Program-made: the position numbers and the translations under genes
NCBI GenBank assembly: GCA_024280975.1
Contig: JAMXLQ010000286.1
Location: 1-19,806 of the forward strand
DNA from: Methanosarcina sp.
GTDB lineage: Archaea > Halobacteriota > Methanosarcinia > Methanosarcinales > Methanosarcinaceae
Reading direction: 5' to 3'
Length of the DNA stretch: 19,806 nt
The notes under the pieces: model-generated
What the model was told of the DNA's origin: nothing
Seen by the model: the letters and a program-made list of their open reading frames with translations, nothing else
The model's database searches: none
Shown: piece after piece, positions 7,406-15,868 of the stretch
Layout: each line of letters opens with the position of its first letter
Position numbering within the stretch: the stretch's first letter is position 1

Positions 7406-8118
7406 AAGGCGTAATACTCGCAGGCGGTACCGGCAGTAGGCTCTATCCCCTGACTAAAGTTACAAACAAGCACCTGTTGCCTGTCTATGATAAGCCAATG
7501 ATATATTATCCCATCCAGACTCTTATTAACGCAGGCATCAAGGAGATAATGATCGTATCCGGCCGAGGCCATGCCGGGCATTTTCTTGAGCTTCTAGGAT
7601 CAGGTGCTGATCTCGGGGTTAAATTTACATACGAAATTCAGGAAGAAGCCGGAGGGATCGCACAGGCTTTAAGCCTTGCAGAGCGTTTTGCTGATGAAGA
7701 CGATGTGGCAGTCATTCTTGGGGATAATATTTTCCAGGATAACATTAAAGAGGATGTCTCAAACTTTACAGGTGGTGCCAAGATCTTCTTAAAAGAAGTC
7801 TCGGATGCCCACAGGTTTGGAGTGGCTGAACTTAACGGTGACAAGGTAATAGGAATACAGGAAAAACCTCGTGATCCTAAAAGTAATTTAGCAGTTACCG
7901 GCCTTTATATATACAGCAATAGTGTATTCAAAGTCGTTAAAGACCTTAAGCCTTCTGCGCGAGGAGAACTTGAAATCACTGATGTCAACAATTATTTTGT
8001 TAATAATGGAACTATGGAATACCGAATTCTGGATGGTTTCTGGAGTGATGCAGGTACGTTTGAGAGTTTATTAAGAGCTGGAGTACTTATTCAGAAACAC
8101 AGTAAAAACATGGAGTAA
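7402..8118 (+). CDS. rfbA: Glucose-1-phosphate thymidylyltransferase, short form
   Basis: This protein joins glucose-1-phosphate and dTTP to give dTDP-glucose, the first step of dTDP-rhamnose synthesis. It has GVILAGGTGSRLYPLTKVTN at 3-22, PVYDKPMIYYPI, LGDNIF, IQEKP and GELEITDVNNYF, all typical of RmlA. WSDAGTFESLL is near the C-terminus. At 238 aa it is about 50 residues shorter than the bacterial enzyme: it stops shortly after the catalytic core and lacks the C-terminal helices that in bacterial RmlA help form the tetramer and the feedback site. Short forms are known in archaea, so this is not necessarily a truncation. It overlaps rfbD by ATGA and has GGAG 8 nt upstream (AAAGGAGAGAAATGC), suggesting coupled translation. 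Confidence 0.92.
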   Translation: MKGVILAGGTGSRLYPLTKVTNKHLLPVYDKPMIYYPIQTLINAGIKEIMIVSGRGHAGHFLELLGSGADLGVKFTYEIQEEAGGIAQALSLAERFADEDDVAVILGDNIFQDNIKEDVSNFTGGAKIFLKEVSDAHRFGVAELNGDKVIGIQEKPRDPKSNLAVTGLYIYSNSVFKVVKDLKPSARGELEITDVNNYFVNNGTMEYRILDGFWSDAGTFESLLRAGVLIQKHSKNME

Positions 8119-8123
8119 AACCA

Positions 8124-9551
8124 TTGACTACAGTTAAAAAAATAGCTAAGAACAATTTATTTTTGCTTTCTGGTCAAGTGACAAGTCTAGTTCTTGGCTT
8201 ATTTTATTTTGCTTATATGGCCGGATATTTAGGGGCTAAAAATTTAGGAATACTTAATACAGCAATTTCTCTTACTTTAATTATAGGACTTTTAGGAGAT
8301 CTTGGATTAAGCTCGTTAATGACAAGAGAAATTTCACGTAATCAGTCACTGGCTCCCAAGTATTTAGGGAATATTCTTCTATTTAAAGTCTTATTAACAG
8401 TAGTTACTCTTGTAGTTGTTGTGGTTGTAGCAAATATTCTTGGTTATTCCGAACAGGCAATAAAGGTAATTTATATTATTATGTTATCTACTATTGCGAC
8501 AAATTTTACTCAGGTTTTTACTTCGATTTTTCAAGCATTTGAAAGATTTGAGTTTCAATCTTTAGGTATAATTCTAAATAGTGTACTGATGACAGTAGGC
8601 ATTATATTCTCAGTATACCAGAAACTTGATTTAATTTACTTTGCCTTTATCTACCTTATCGTAAACTCAATTATTTTATTATATAGTTTTTTTATTTGTC
8701 TGAGAAAATTCACATTTCTGGATTTTAACATTGATTGGATTTTCTTGAAACAAGTAATTTCAGAATCATTTCCATTCTGGTTGAATAGTGTTTTCGTTCT
8801 GATCTATTTTAAAATAGATATGGTAATGCTTTCGATAATAAGTGGGGACACTGCAGTTGGATTGTACTCAGCCTCTTACAGGTTAATAGATGCTCTTAGT
8901 TTCATACCTGTAGTTCTGATGAGTACTATGTACCCGGTATTTTCAAAATTCTATGTTAGTTCAAAAGAATCTCTGGAATTTGCTTTCAAAAAGTCATTTA
9001 AATTTTTGACAATAACTGCAATTCCAATTGGTATTGGAACTACGATTCTAGCAGAAAGAATTATTTTGTTAATATATCGTGATGTACAATATTCTCCTTC
9101 AGCTGTCGCTTTACAAATTTTAATATGGGCAAGTGTTCTGAGTTTTATCAACTATGCTCCTTCAACCTATTTTTCTTCAACAAATAGACAGAGAGCTCTC
9201 ATGATATTCACTTGCACAGGAGCTGTTCTTAACATATTTTTAAACTTTATATTAATTCCTCAATTCAGTTATAACGGAGCGGCTATTGCAACTGTCTGTT
9301 CCGAATTAGCTGTGGGAATACTGATGATTTCTAATATACATGTACAAAATTTATCTGGTTTATTAATTGATGTTATCCTTAAATCGTTAGCTGCAGGAGC
9401 TGTTATGGGTATTATTCTTTTAATTTTCCATAGTTTTACATTGATATTGCTGATTTTATTTGCAGCAATTATATACTTTATTGTCCTGTATATTATAAAT
9501 GGTTTTGAAAAGGAAGAGATCAATTTATTTAATCAGGTGTTTGGAAGATAA
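8124..9551 (+). CDS. Wzx-type polysaccharide/lipid-linked oligosaccharide flippase
   Basis: This 475-aa membrane protein belongs to the MOP/MATE-like flippase superfamily and probably moves the lipid-linked glycan across the cell membrane. Its N-terminus (VKKIAKNNLFLLSGQVTSLV) matches the usual opening of archaeal Wzx proteins: a short basic cytoplasmic segment and then the first membrane span. I count about 12-14 hydrophobic spans along the length, with charged loops such as EISRNQS near 70 and FERFEFQ near 140. KIDMVML around 230 is a typical polar spot in a span. The start is TTG at 8124, supported by GGAG at 8112-8115 with 8 nt spacing; no ATG gives a full first span. It follows rfbA by 5 nt. 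Base composition is clearly more AT-rich than in the rfb genes. The glycan carried is not deducible. Confidence 0.88.
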   Translation: MTTVKKIAKNNLFLLSGQVTSLVLGLFYFAYMAGYLGAKNLGILNTAISLTLIIGLLGDLGLSSLMTREISRNQSLAPKYLGNILLFKVLLTVVTLVVVVVVANILGYSEQAIKVIYIIMLSTIATNFTQVFTSIFQAFERFEFQSLGIILNSVLMTVGIIFSVYQKLDLIYFAFIYLIVNSIILLYSFFICLRKFTFLDFNIDWIFLKQVISESFPFWLNSVFVLIYFKIDMVMLSIISGDTAVGLYSASYRLIDALSFIPVVLMSTMYPVFSKFYVSSKESLEFAFKKSFKFLTITAIPIGIGTTILAERIILLIYRDVQYSPSAVALQILIWASVLSFINYAPSTYFSSTNRQRALMIFTCTGAVLNIFLNFILIPQFSYNGAAIATVCSELAVGILMISNIHVQNLSGLLIDVILKSLAAGAVMGIILLIFHSFTLILLILFAAIIYFIVLYIINGFEKEEINLFNQVFGR

Positions 9552-9553
9552 AA

Positions 9554-10516
9554 ATGGACTGTCCTAAAGTTATTATTATCATTCTCAACTGGAACGGTAA
9601 AGAGAATACGATAAATTGCCTTGAAGCTCTCAAGCTAACAACATATCCTAATTATGAGATCATAGTAGTCGATAATGGATCTACAGATGGATCTGTAAAA
9701 TATTTTAAAGATCATTATCCTGAAGTTAAACTCATTGAAAACGGGAAAAATCTTGGATTTGCTGAAGGAAATAATGTAGCTATAAGAGAAGTCTTGGCAA
9801 GACAGGAAACCAAGTACATTGCTTTGCTGAATAATGATACAATAGTAGAACCTGATTGGCTGGAGAAACTTGTAAACGCTCTGGAACACGATGAAAATAT
9901 AGGCTCCTGCCAGCCAAAGATATTATCATTAAGCAATCCGGACACTATCGACGCAGTTGGGATCTATGTTAGCAAGGATGGGGGAGCTTATCAGGAAGGT
10001 CACAATGAAAAAGACCTTGGTCAATATGGTAAGACCACAGAGGTATTCGGAGTATGTGCTGGTGCTGCTCTCTATAGAGTAAAAATGTTAAATCAGATAG
10101 GTGTCTTTGACAAAGATTTTTTTGCTTATTATGAGGATGTTGACCTTGCTATCCGTGCAAGGCTATTTGGATGGAAGAGCGTTTGTGTTCCTCAAGCTGT
10201 GATTTATCACATACATTCTGCTACCCTTGGGAACGATTCCCCTTTTAAGAAGTATCTTCTTGAAAGAAATTCTTACTATTATGTTTTTAAAAGTTTGCCT
10301 CGAAAAGTTATTCTATCATTTTTAATCTGGAAGGCTCGTTTCATTTTTTTCACATTATATGATTTAACCAGAAACAAAAAATTCAATCTAATTAAATCTA
10401 TGATTAAAGGAGATCTAGCTGCTCTTGAAAATCTTCCTGTTATAATCTCTAAAAGATCAGAACTTCAAAATAAAAAAATAGTTTCTGAAGAAGACTTTAT
10501 GATGTTGTTGAGGTAA
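9554..10516 (+). CDS. Family 2 glycosyltransferase, rhamnosyltransferase-like (WbbL group)
   Basis: This 320-aa GT-A fold enzyme transfers a sugar from a nucleotide donor to the growing lipid-linked glycan at the cytoplasmic membrane face. It opens with VIIIILNWNGKENT (6-19) and VVDNGSTDGS (38-47), has NLGFAEGNN (66-74) and the metal/nucleotide site LLNNDT (91-96; NND in place of DXD). YYEDVDLAIR (192-201) and YHIHSAT (218-224) follow. This pattern is that of WbbL/cd04186-type enzymes, many of which are rhamnosyltransferases; with dTDP-rhamnose genes in the same operon that donor is plausible but not proven. The C-terminal third has a hydrophobic, aromatic stretch that may rest on the membrane. 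It begins 2 nt after the flippase stop and is the last gene of the operon. Confidence 0.88.
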   Translation: MDCPKVIIIILNWNGKENTINCLEALKLTTYPNYEIIVVDNGSTDGSVKYFKDHYPEVKLIENGKNLGFAEGNNVAIREVLARQETKYIALLNNDTIVEPDWLEKLVNALEHDENIGSCQPKILSLSNPDTIDAVGIYVSKDGGAYQEGHNEKDLGQYGKTTEVFGVCAGAALYRVKMLNQIGVFDKDFFAYYEDVDLAIRARLFGWKSVCVPQAVIYHIHSATLGNDSPFKKYLLERNSYYYVFKSLPRKVILSFLIWKARFIFFTLYDLTRNKKFNLIKSMIKGDLAALENLPVIISKRSELQNKKIVSEEDFMMLLR

Positions 10517-10746
10517 GAATTAAGTGTTTTTGCACTTTATATAAAATATTAAAAATATCTTACAAATTTCTTATGTCCAGATAGTTTAATTTAATAGCTA
10601 GATCTTGTATAAAAAATATTTAACATTAAGTGTTAAGTTTTAGGGCTAAAATTAAAATATAAAATCAAATACACATCCAATTTCAGCTTAAATTTATGTT
10701 TTAATCGGTTAAAAGACTCATGTTATTGAATATTTGGTAAATACTG
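10517..10746. terminator. Convergent intergenic region with a weak hairpin
   Basis: This AT-rich spacer lies between two converging genes. The only structure found is TTAACA-TTAAG-TGTTAA (10620-10636), a 6-bp stem of A/T-rich composition. Termination in both directions is expected here from gene layout; the hairpin itself is weak and could be chance. Confidence 0.25.
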
Positions 10747-13098
10747 CTACTGCTTCAGTTCTAGCTTGCATAGGTTTTCTTTCAAGCTCAAGTTTGGATT
10801 ATAATAAGGGTCTCCTGTTTCTAGAAAAGTCCTGTAAGGTTCTAAAATCCTCCGTACATCAGTGAGCGAGATCTCATCCTTTCTTGAACCTATTCCAAGC
10901 TGGTATACAGATACTGTTCCTATGCAAAGATTCCGAAAACCTTTTTTATATACCCTCAAGCATAAATCGATATCATTTCCATAGTCTTTGTTTTTATCAA
11001 ACCCACCTGCTTGGAAAAATCTTTTTTTGTTTATCATCAAGCATTCTCCGCTGACTGCAAGGTAATCCCTGGACCATGTATCCAAACCAAAGTTGGTCCA
11101 GTTGTTTTCAGGATTACCTGAAAAAACATCGTATTTCTCGCCGTTCAGACCTAATATGATTCCTGCCTGTTTTATTGTACCATCAACGTTGAGAATTTTA
11201 GGACAAACACAACCTATTTCTTCTCTTCCTGCGTTTTTCAATAGAGAAATTAGCCAGTTTCTATTAGTAGTTTCTATTCTGCTATTCATAAATAATAGAT
11301 AATCTCCACTGGCTTTTTCTGCAGCAAAATTATTTATTACAGATGCAGTCCAAGATTCATCATATGTTAAGACTTTTATGTCAGGGTGTTTTTTTGCAGG
11401 GTAAAAATTAATTGACAATTGTTTTTCTTTCTTTTTAGGCACCATGAGTAATATTTCGTATCCAGACTCTTCTGTGTTTTTGATAATGCTGTGAATACAT
11501 TTTTTAACATGCACATTATCATCAAAATGAATTATTATTGAAACCAGTAGGGATCCTTTTATCTCGTAATCTACCTGGTAATTTGTTCTATTTATAGTGG
11601 CAGCTGCTTTTCCATCTATTTTTTTCCTATCCAGGTAATCCTGTAATGACTTGATACCGTTAATCTGTGCTTTATCTTTAGAGAAAATGTTTAATGCAGT
11701 TGAGCCCGGAATCATTCGCCAATGATATAATATTTTTGGTATATGTTCGATCCGATTTGTTTTTTCTGCAACTCTTAGAAATAGATCGTAATCCTGGCTT
11801 CCTTCAAAACCTATTCTGAATCTTCCTACTTCGTCTACAATTGTTTTCCTGATTACTGCAAAGTGACAAACATAATTTACTGAGAATAGTACATCAGGGG
11901 ACCAATCAGGCTTGAAAAAAGGGTTGCATCTATTTCCTTTCATGTCAATTTTGTCTTCATCACTGTAAATAAGATCAATATCAGGTTTTTTGTTCAGTAC
12001 TTTTACAACTTCATAAAGAGCATCGACGCTTAATTCATCATCGTTATCGAGCAATCCTATAAATTCACCAGTAGCTAAAAGTAGGGCTTCGTTTGAAGCT
12101 CCTGAAATGTTAAGATTATTACTCAGATATTTTACTTTAATGCGGAAATCTAGTTTCAAATATTTTTCTAGAATGGATTTTATGTGAGGTTTTGTGGAGG
12201 CATCGTCGGCTATACATAGTTCCCAGTTAGTATATAGTTGATTTATGACAGAATCAATAGCTTTTTCAAGCCAAATTTCATCCACATTATAAACTGGCAT
12301 TATTATACTTATCTTGGGTTTATAAGCAAAGTTTTGTGCTTCCTCTCTATATCTTTCTTTTTTTGTGGCAGGTAGATTATTTCTTAACATCCATAAATCA
12401 TATTCATATTGTATTCCGAGGTCTGAGAATACCTGAAACCCAATTTTGCTATTTAGGTTCTCACCATCATAAAATAGCGTTAATTCCTTTATTTCGCTTG
12501 TTTTTTCATATGGTACTGAGGCTGCGGATTCACCTACGGATTCCAGTCTAAAATAAAATGTTCTATCTTTACTTTCCTTTATTGGTTTAAATTTAAATGA
12601 AGTATACTCATTATTTTTTATTTCATCACTTTTTACTGTCGATTCTCTTATTACCATTTTTTTTTCACTAACTATTTGCAGTTTAAGCTTGGAATTTACT
12701 TTTTGAGATATAGTTGTAAATATATTTATTTTGTTTAGGTTATTTGCTGGAAAATTGAACTCTCCCTGTAAAGGTTTAACAAGAGAGATGCCACCATCAG
12801 ATTTACCGATTTTTGATTCAAATATTGGAATTTCTGAAGATTTTATGTAATTCTTAAAATTTTGATTTTTAACTTGATGAATGAATAACTCTAAACCTTC
12901 ACGTTTGAATATCTGAACATTTAAAATAGCAAAATCATATATTTCTCTTCTTTTTGTATTTAGAGGTAGTTGCTTACTTATCAAACCTCGAAATTTAGTT
13001 AACACTTGCAGTAAAAAAGACATGTAAGTTTCTTTAATTTTATTTTTTATCATCCAAAAGTTATCATATTCTGAACTTCTATTTTTTTTCTTATCCAT
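10747..13098 (-). CDS. Large two-domain family 2 glycosyltransferase with an N-terminal beta-rich domain
   Basis: This is a 783-aa protein. Residues 1-100 are basic and helical. Residues about 105-225 look like a beta-sandwich (short alternating hydrophobic strands, NEYTSFKFKPIKESKDRTFYFRLES) of the type found beside sugar-transferring domains, perhaps glycan-binding. The first GT2 domain is at 262-460 with KISIIMPVYN, CIADDAST, LLDNDDELS (349-357), YSDEDKID and GSQDYDLFLR (433-442), and looks complete. The second GT2 domain is at 517-745 and ends in the family pattern AGIILG...YGNDIDLCLR. There, however, the usual LNNDTEV is FMNSRIE (603-609), and the usual YHHES is YQLGIG (732-737), so it has probably lost metal binding. 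No signal peptide or certain membrane span is visible. It is monocistronic and AT-rich, with 674 bp free upstream; donor and linkage are unknown. The ATG start lacks a strong ribosome site. Confidence 0.85.
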   Translation of the reverse strand: MDKKKNRSSEYDNFWMIKNKIKETYMSFLLQVLTKFRGLISKQLPLNTKRREIYDFAILNVQIFKREGLELFIHQVKNQNFKNYIKSSEIPIFESKIGKSDGGISLVKPLQGEFNFPANNLNKINIFTTISQKVNSKLKLQIVSEKKMVIRESTVKSDEIKNNEYTSFKFKPIKESKDRTFYFRLESVGESAASVPYEKTSEIKELTLFYDGENLNSKIGFQVFSDLGIQYEYDLWMLRNNLPATKKERYREEAQNFAYKPKISIIMPVYNVDEIWLEKAIDSVINQLYTNWELCIADDASTKPHIKSILEKYLKLDFRIKVKYLSNNLNISGASNEALLLATGEFIGLLDNDDELSVDALYEVVKVLNKKPDIDLIYSDEDKIDMKGNRCNPFFKPDWSPDVLFSVNYVCHFAVIRKTIVDEVGRFRIGFEGSQDYDLFLRVAEKTNRIEHIPKILYHWRMIPGSTALNIFSKDKAQINGIKSLQDYLDRKKIDGKAAATINRTNYQVDYEIKGSLLVSIIIHFDDNVHVKKCIHSIIKNTEESGYEILLMVPKKKEKQLSINFYPAKKHPDIKVLTYDESWTASVINNFAAEKASGDYLLFMNSRIETTNRNWLISLLKNAGREEIGCVCPKILNVDGTIKQAGIILGLNGEKYDVFSGNPENNWTNFGLDTWSRDYLAVSGECLMINKKRFFQAGGFDKNKDYGNDIDLCLRVYKKGFRNLCIGTVSVYQLGIGSRKDEISLTDVRRILEPYRTFLETGDPYYNPNLSLKENLCKLELKQ

Positions 13099-13772
13099 TC
13101 AATCACAACTCAAATAGTTGCATCTGAACCACATTTTTGAATAAGCTATTATGTGTTTTTTATGTAGAGTTCATTTCAATAATATTCTTTCACATCGAGT
13201 AATTTCAATTTAACTAGATACAATCTGTGGCTAAGTATGTTTTATTGAGAACATGATATGTAGTAAGTTTTTTGATATGAGCGAAATATCTTATAAGTCT
13301 AAAACAAGGGATACTTGTTTGAGCAAACAGTGTTATTTTTTTTATTCATTACTACTTAGGGCAATTTTATACGATTAATTACTTAAATATACTCTGGTAG
13401 AATTACTCAGAAATAGTCATAACTAATTTTTCAAGGAATTTATGTGTCTTGATAATTATTTTAAATTATATCCTGAGATTTTCCTTTAAAATCAAAAATG
13501 ACCAATAAGTTGATATGGATTCATAGAGATTTTTCCTTTACTTCAAGTTATGAAAAAGTACTAACCTAAATCCATTGTCTTATGCAGGATGTTTTCATTA
13601 GATATTTATTGTTCTCATAGAAAGTTGGCATCATATTTGCTTTCTCTTTCAAAACTAATGCTCTGTCCAAGCTCAATAAATTAAAGTTTTTAGATTTATT
13701 GGTGAAATGAATTTAGTTTATTCGGTTGCTATTTAAATAAAATAATACAAATTTAGCGGAGACTCAAACTTT
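13099..13772. other. 674-bp AT-rich intergenic region between divergent glycosyltransferase genes
   Basis: No gene, tRNA or repeat array was recognised in either strand; the longest in-frame runs from ATG are under 20 codons. It must contain the promoters of the two divergent genes. TTTAAATA (13732-13739) is a good archaeal TATA match ahead of the right-hand gene. The remainder is long for a promoter region and may be decayed coding sequence or house an unrecognised small RNA. Confidence 0.5.
13732..13739 (+). promoter_or_regulatory. Candidate TATA box for the GT2 gene at 13773
   Basis: TTTAAATA closely matches the archaeal TATA consensus. The start site predicted about 26 nt beyond its centre is near 13762, only about 11 nt before the TTG start and overlapping the GGAG at 13758-13761, so the real start site may be a little further upstream or another box may be used. 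Confidence 0.35.
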
Positions 13773-14777
13773 TTGAAAATCTCTATTGCTCTTTGTACCT
13801 ATAATGGTGCTCAATTTTTACAGGAACAACTTGAAAGTATAGCTTTTCAGACGCGAGTTCCAGATGAAGTGATTGTTTGCGATGATCTATCAAAAGACAA
13901 TACATTAGAAATCTTAAAGGAATTTGCCTCTAAAGTTTCTTTTCCTGTAAATATATATATCAACGAAAAAAATTTAGGTTCTACTAAAAATTTTGAAAAA
14001 GCAATTGGCTTATGTACAGGGGATATTATTTTTTTATCCGATCAGGATGATGTCTGGAATCCTGAAAAGGTGGAGAAAATTGAAAACCAGTTTTCTATTT
14101 CTCCTTCGACGGCACTTATTTTCACGGATGCAGAATTAGTAGACGAAAATTTAAAGTCTTTGGGATATAGTCAGTGGCAATCTAATGGATTTAATCAAAA
14201 AGAGCAAGATTACTTTACTCATGGTAAATTTATTGAAGTATTGCTTAAACGCAATGTTGTAACTGGTTCAACAATGGCATTTCGTTCGGAATTTAAAAAA
14301 TTAATTTTTCCTATTCCGAATGCTTGGGTTCATGATGGATGGATAGCACTGTTAATTGCTTTTGCGTCCGACTTAAATCTGATTTCAGAGCCTCTTATTA
14401 AATACCGTCAACATCATCTGCAGCAAGTAGGAGCTGGTGATGAAGGTTTAACTATATATCAGAAAATTCACAGAAAAATATATCAGCTAAAAAATTTGGA
14501 GTCTGATTACTCCAATTTTCAGCCAGAATGTATAAGATACACATTGGCCTATGAACATTTAGTTAACTCTCATTTTCCTTCCTTAAAAACAAATAAAATC
14601 CCACTTCTTAAGGCTCGAGCTTCCCACTACTGTATACGTGCTCATCTGCCTGCTAGCAGGATAAAAAGAATTCCACTTATTATAAGAGAACTATTAAATA
14701 TGAATTATCACCGCTATTCTGAAGGAATACCTAGTGTTGGCGGGGATTTGCTTCGTAATAATAGTGAAATTAGGTAA
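13773..14777 (+). CDS. Family 2 glycosyltransferase, RgpB-like rhamnosyltransferase group
   Basis: This 334-aa cytoplasmic GT-A enzyme opens with KISIALCTYNGAQFLQEQL (2-20), followed by VIVCDDLSKDNT (33-44). It has the highly characteristic FLSDQDDVW (87-95), where D90 and DD92-93 bind metal and nucleotide, then VTGSTMAF (163-170), VHDGW (186-190) and KYRQHHLQQVGAG (210-222). The SDQDDVW and YRQHxxQxxG motifs mark the group that includes RgpB rhamnosyltransferases, so rhamnose is a plausible donor; other sugars are possible. It starts with TTG at 13773: GGAGA at 13758-13762 lies about 10 nt upstream, and the first codon sits right before the conserved first beta strand. It is followed after 23 nt by another GT2 gene on the same strand, so the two are probably cotranscribed. 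Base composition is AT-rich like its neighbours. Confidence 0.88.
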   Translation: MKISIALCTYNGAQFLQEQLESIAFQTRVPDEVIVCDDLSKDNTLEILKEFASKVSFPVNIYINEKNLGSTKNFEKAIGLCTGDIIFLSDQDDVWNPEKVEKIENQFSISPSTALIFTDAELVDENLKSLGYSQWQSNGFNQKEQDYFTHGKFIEVLLKRNVVTGSTMAFRSEFKKLIFPIPNAWVHDGWIALLIAFASDLNLISEPLIKYRQHHLQQVGAGDEGLTIYQKIHRKIYQLKNLESDYSNFQPECIRYTLAYEHLVNSHFPSLKTNKIPLLKARASHYCIRAHLPASRIKRIPLIIRELLNMNYHRYSEGIPSVGGDLLRNNSEIR

Positions 14778-14800
14778 TAATCAAACATCCAGGAACAAAA

Positions 14801-15829
14801 ATGATTTCCAAAGTCTCCATTATTATTCTCAACTGGAATGGTTGGGAAGATACTATAGAATGTTTAGAGTCTATTTATCAAATAGCGTATCCTCTTTACG
14901 ATATCATCGTAGTCGATAATGGCTCAAAAGATGATTCCATACAAAAAATAAAAGATTACGCTGAAGGAAAAATTAAAGTCGAATCTAAATTCTTTGATTA
15001 TTCCCCCGAAAACAAGCCTATTTATGTGAAGGAGTTTTCAAAGAGTGAACTAGAATCCTCGGCTTCGATAAATGAAGCGATTAGTAACCTAGTTCCAAGA
15101 AGAAATTTGATTCTTATAAAAAACGATAATAATTATGGCTTTGCTGAAGGAAACAATATTGGTATTAGATTTGCTTTAAACAACCTTAATCCGGATTATA
15201 TTCTTTTACTTAATAACGATACAGTTGTTGATCCTTATTTTTTAAATGAACTGATAAAGGTGGCAGAGAGTGATTCGCGTATCGGAATACTGGGGCCAAC
15301 TGTATACGAATACAAAAGTCCTCAAGTAATTCAATCTGCGGGTGCAAAAATTTATTGGAACAAAGGTGAAGTAATTAACCTGACACCTTCTGAAAATAAG
15401 TATTCAGACGAGCCTGAAAATGTCGACAGTGTAATAGGTTGTGCATTACTTGCGAAAAGTGAATTGTTTCATAAAATTGGGTATTTGAATAAAGATTATT
15501 TCGCATACCTTGAAGAGACTGAGTGGTGTGTGCGTGTTTCTGAAGCATTATACAAAATAGTTTACGTGCCAAAAGGAAAAATCTGGCACAAAGGTGGAGC
15601 TACAAGCAATAAAATAACCGGTTTTACCCTTTATCACTATTATAGGAATATATTTTGGTTTATGAAAAAACATTCATCGAAAAAACAATATTTTTCTTTT
15701 CTAATTTATTTTTTTGGATATCGTTTCTGGATGATCATTGGTGGTATCTTTTACCATCAAAAAAGTAAGGAAATTTTGCCATCTTTGGTTTCTTTTTTGA
15801 AAGGAATTGGGGATGGAGTTCTGACCTAA
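14801..15829 (+). CDS. Family 2 glycosyltransferase with membrane-proximal C-terminus
   Basis: This 342-aa protein is a distant paralogue of the GT2 at 9554-10516. It has VSIIILNWNGWEDTIECLES (5-24), VVDNGSKDDS (37-46), NYGFAEGNN (111-119), LLLNNDTVVDP (135-145) and YLEETEWCVR. Relative to that gene it has about 45 extra residues between the VVDNGS strand and the NYGFAEGNN strand (about 55-103, including KFFDYSPENKPI). The insert is charged and hydrophilic and is familiar from a sub-group of archaeal and bacterial GT2 proteins. Near the C-terminus, YFSFLIYFFGYRFWMIIGGI is hydrophobic enough to be one membrane span or an amphipathic anchor. The His of the usual YHH motif is present as IWHKGGATS. 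The ATG is preceded only by a weak AGGAAC. The stop lies 2 bp from the stop of the convergent gene. Confidence 0.87.
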   Translation: MISKVSIIILNWNGWEDTIECLESIYQIAYPLYDIIVVDNGSKDDSIQKIKDYAEGKIKVESKFFDYSPENKPIYVKEFSKSELESSASINEAISNLVPRRNLILIKNDNNYGFAEGNNIGIRFALNNLNPDYILLLNNDTVVDPYFLNELIKVAESDSRIGILGPTVYEYKSPQVIQSAGAKIYWNKGEVINLTPSENKYSDEPENVDSVIGCALLAKSELFHKIGYLNKDYFAYLEETEWCVRVSEALYKIVYVPKGKIWHKGGATSNKITGFTLYHYYRNIFWFMKKHSSKKQYFSFLIYFFGYRFWMIIGGIFYHQKSKEILPSLVSFLKGIGDGVLT

Positions 15830-15868
15830 GGTCACAATTCCTTATATATTTTTAACGTTTTTTTTGCA
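15801..15868 (+). terminator. Hairpin plus T-run at the junction of two convergent genes
   Basis: AAGGAATTG (15801-15809) pairs perfectly with CAATTCCTT (15835-15843), a 9-bp stem enclosing 25 nt. Inside that loop is a second inverted repeat, TGACCT-A-AGGTCA (15822-15834), which contains both stop codons. On the plus strand it is followed by ATATATTTTTAACG and an eight-T run within about 15859-15867. This would end the plus-strand GT2 transcript inside the 3' end of the opposing gene. Confidence 0.5.

Noticed and set aside
14801..15829. The roughly 45-residue insert in this GT2 as a novel domain
   Set aside because: The KFFDYSPENKPI-type insert is familiar from other GT2 proteins of this group, so it is a subfamily trait rather than a new module.
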